Of a stretch of 64,000 nt of DNA, positions 62,412-64,000 are shown in pieces. Positions within the stretch are counted from its first letter, which is position 1, and every line of letters starts with the position of its first letter. Source of the stretch: Xestospongia bergquistia (lineage: Eukaryota > Porifera > Demospongiae > Haplosclerida > Petrosiidae). The stretch lies in contig OZ014424.1 in NCBI GenBank assembly GCA_963965975.1, positions 3,100,001-3,164,000 on the forward strand. Reading direction: 5' to 3'. Below the pieces are notes generated by a model. That model had not been told where the DNA came from. It saw only the letters and a program-made list of their open reading frames with translations, and made no database searches. The translations under genes were made by a program, and so were the position numbers.

Positions 62412-63984
62412 AAACTGTTAATAGCAGTTTATTTAGTTAGTTTCTTAGAGTCCTTTAGATGAGCTGTTTACTTTATAAACTTCACTCAATAGTCTAAACC
62501 TTCTAAATTCTTTAATTTAAAGACTTTAGAGTGTTAATGCAAACCAACTTACTAAACTGTTAATAGAAGTTTACTTAGTTAGTCCTATAGAGTCCTTTAG
62601 ACTGAGCTGTTTACTTTATAAACTTCACTCAATAGTCTAAACCTTCTAAACTCTTTAATTGAAAGACTTTAGAGTCTTAATGCAAACCAACTTACTAAAC
62701 TGTTAACAGCAGTTTATTTTGTTAGTCCTATAGAGTCCTTTAGACTGAGCTGTCTACTTTATAAACTTCACTCAATAGTCTAAACCTTCTAAACTCTTTA
62801 ATTTAAAGACTATAGAGTCTTAATGCAAACCAACTTACTAAACTGTTAATAGCAGTTTATTTAGTTAGTCCTATAGAGTCCTTTAGACTGAGCTGTTTAC
62901 TTTATAAACTTCACTCAATAGTCTAAACCTTCTAAACTCTTTAATTTAAAGACTTTAGAGTGTTAATGCAAACCAACTTACTAAACTGTTCATAGCAATT
63001 TGTATAGTTAGTCCAATAGAGTCCTTTAGAATGAGTAGTTTACTTTATTAAATTTACTCAATAGTCTAAACCTTTTAAAGGCTTTAAATTAAAGACTTTA
63101 GAGTGTTAACGCAAACAAACTCACTAAACTGTTAATAGCAGTTTATTTAGTTAGTCCCATAGAGTCCTTTAGAATGAGTAGTTTACTTTATAAAATTTAC
63201 TCAATAGTCTAAACCTTCTAAAGTCTTTAAATTAAAGATACTAGAGTGTTAATGCAAACAAACTTTCGAAACTGTTAATAGCAGTTTTTTTTAGTTAGTT
63301 TCTTAGAGTCCTTTAGACTGAGCAGTTTACTTTATAAACTTCACTCAATAGTCTAAACCTTCTAAATTCTTTAATTTAAAGACTTTAGAGTGTTAATGCA
63401 AACCAACTTACTAAACTGTGAATAGAAGTTTACTTAGTTAGTCCTATAGAGTCCTTTAGACTGAGCTGTTTACTTTATAAACTTCACTCAATAGTCTAAA
63501 CCTTCTAAACTCTTTAATTTAAAGACTTTAGAGTGTTAATGCAAACCAACTTACTAAACTGTTAATAGCAGTTTATTTTGTTAGTCCTATAGTGTCCTTT
63601 AGACTGAGCTGTTTACTTTATAAACTTCACTCAATAGTCTAAACCTTCTAAACTCTTTAATTTAAAGACTATAGATTCTTAATGCAAACCAACTTACTAA
63701 ACTCTTAATAGCAGTTTATTTAGTTAGTCCTATGGAGTCCTTTAGACTGAGCTGTTTACTTTATAAACTTCACTCAATAGTCTAAACCTTCTGAACTCTT
63801 TAATTTAAAGACTTTAGAGTGTTAATGCAAACCAACTTACTAAACTGTTCATAGCAGTTTATATAGTTAGTCCAATAGAGTCCTTTAGAATGAGTAGTTT
63901 ACTTTATTAAATTTACTCAATAGTCTAAACCTTCTAAAGTCTTTAAATTAAAGATACTAGAGTGTTAATGCAAACAAACTTACT
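62412..63984 (+). repeat. Two T5 5-mers split by one class A monomer
   Basis: Units are 62,412-63,125 (714 bp, a base lost in TTTAGATGAGC) and 63,269-63,984 (716 bp). A class A monomer with GAGTAG and GATACTAG lies between (63,126-63,268). The pair is a copy of 58,841-60,270 in reverse unit order: the TAAAGGC variant ends the first unit here, and CCTATGGAG with GATACTAG marks the second. Confidence 0.88.
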
Positions 63985-64000
63985 AAACTGTTAATAGCAG
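63985..64000 (+). repeat. Partial monomer at the window end
   Basis: The last 16 bases are the first 16 of a monomer (AAACTGTTAATAGCAG). The array therefore continues beyond the right edge. Confidence 0.95.

Larger units (their letters stand above)
1..64000 (+). repeat. 143-bp AT-rich satellite array, about 448 monomers
   Basis: The window is a continuous head-to-tail array. Copies begin with AAACTG at 1, 144, 287, 429, 572, 714, 857, 999, 1,142 and so on, and the last start is 63,985. Spacing is 143 bp, often 142, rarely 128 to 144. Start-to-start distance gives about 448 copies (mean about 142.8 bp). All copies have the same orientation; I saw no inversion and no inserted foreign sequence. 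The consensus has 25 C and 18 G in 143 bases and no CpG. The unit is close to the length of nucleosome core DNA, as in many centromeric satellites, but centromere function is inference. The family name and host are not recognised. Both array ends lie outside the window. Confidence 0.98.
1..64000. other. No coding or RNA genes in the window
   Basis: The consensus monomer has stop codons in all three forward frames (for example TAA at 8-10, TAG at 27-29, TAA at 85-87) and TTA in all three reverse phases (7, 22 and 26 among others). Because 143 leaves remainder 2 on division by 3, any frame passes through all phases within three copies. Short open stretches are by-products of this. I found no tRNA, rRNA or other RNA-like segment, no transposon terminal structure and no region of more than a few bases that does not align to the monomer. 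Confidence 0.95.

Noticed and set aside
1..64000. CRISPR array
   Set aside because: The regular repeat spacing is that of a contiguous satellite. There are no unique spacers between constant repeats.
1..64000. Short open reading frames along the array
   Set aside because: They recur with monomer phase, are broken by stops in every monomer, and the monomer length shifts the frame each copy. No start or coding signal supports them.
1..64000. CENP-B box
   Set aside because: No copy or variant I read resembles the G+C-containing 17-bp box, and the consensus lacks the CG it needs.
1..64000. Telomeric or ribosomal spacer repeat
   Set aside because: No telomere motif runs and no rRNA or RNA polymerase I-like sequence is present; the unit is far longer than a telomere repeat.
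1..64000. Host assignment from the satellite sequence
   Set aside because: I do not recognise the sequence. Length and AT content fit insects, plants and other eukaryotes alike.

Overview
The whole window is one uninterrupted tandem array of a single AT-rich satellite DNA. The monomer is 143 bp, with frequent 142-bp variants. I estimate about 448 head-to-tail copies, all in the same orientation, and the array runs off both ends of the window. The consensus is about 30% G+C (43 of 143 bases) and has no CpG. I see no gene, RNA gene, transposon, CRISPR array, telomere repeat or unique sequence. Stop codons fall in all six frames of every monomer and 143 is not a multiple of 3, so no long reading frame can exist. 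Such an array suggests centromeric or pericentromeric heterochromatin of a eukaryote. I do not recognise the family and cannot name the organism.

Monomer positions used below count from the A of AAACTG as position 1; the window happens to start in this phase. The monomer is rich in dyad symmetry. One inverted repeat spans position 143 of the previous copy to position 20, with 7-bp arms and a 7-nt loop. A longer imperfect hairpin lies at 44-88, and a 29-bp palindrome with 14-bp arms and one central base at 92-120. Four classes recur. A has CCCAT, AATGAGCAG or AATGAGTAG, TAAAATTTACTC and central base A. B has TTTCAT, GACTGAGCTG, TAAACTTCACTC and central base T. C has GAGGTG and GTCATTAATTT. D has CTAAATC, AAACTC and GACATTAG, and is usually followed by an A copy starting with GTTAACAGCAG.

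Layout. Region 1 (1-5,970) is old and divergent, with alternating A and B copies, a 5-mer (713 bp) and a roughly 12-mer (1,710 bp) duplication. Region 2 (5,971-16,200) is intermediate, with a 714-bp 5-mer duplication and related blocks 11 and 17 monomers apart. Region 3 (16,201-25,546) has a seemingly perfect 1,001-bp 7-mer duplication and 3-, 4-, 5- and 8/9-mer repeats. Region 4 (25,547-32,834) is a tandem pair of 28-monomer and 23-monomer blocks. Region 5 (32,835-45,269) holds a superblock P-P-Q-P-Q with a 6,143-bp offset. Region 6 (45,270-49,844) is a ladder of 9-, 7- and 5-monomer units. Region 7 (49,845-64,000) carries 14-mer, 9-mer and 5-mer higher-order repeats.

How it works together: the array records many rounds of unequal exchange. 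Copies at the left are the most diverged (one is about 21% from consensus), while copies in the middle and right often differ from their class consensus by only a few bases. Several exchange junctions can be placed inside single hybrid monomers. There is no coding system here; the interest lies in the higher-order structure and the dyad design of the monomer.
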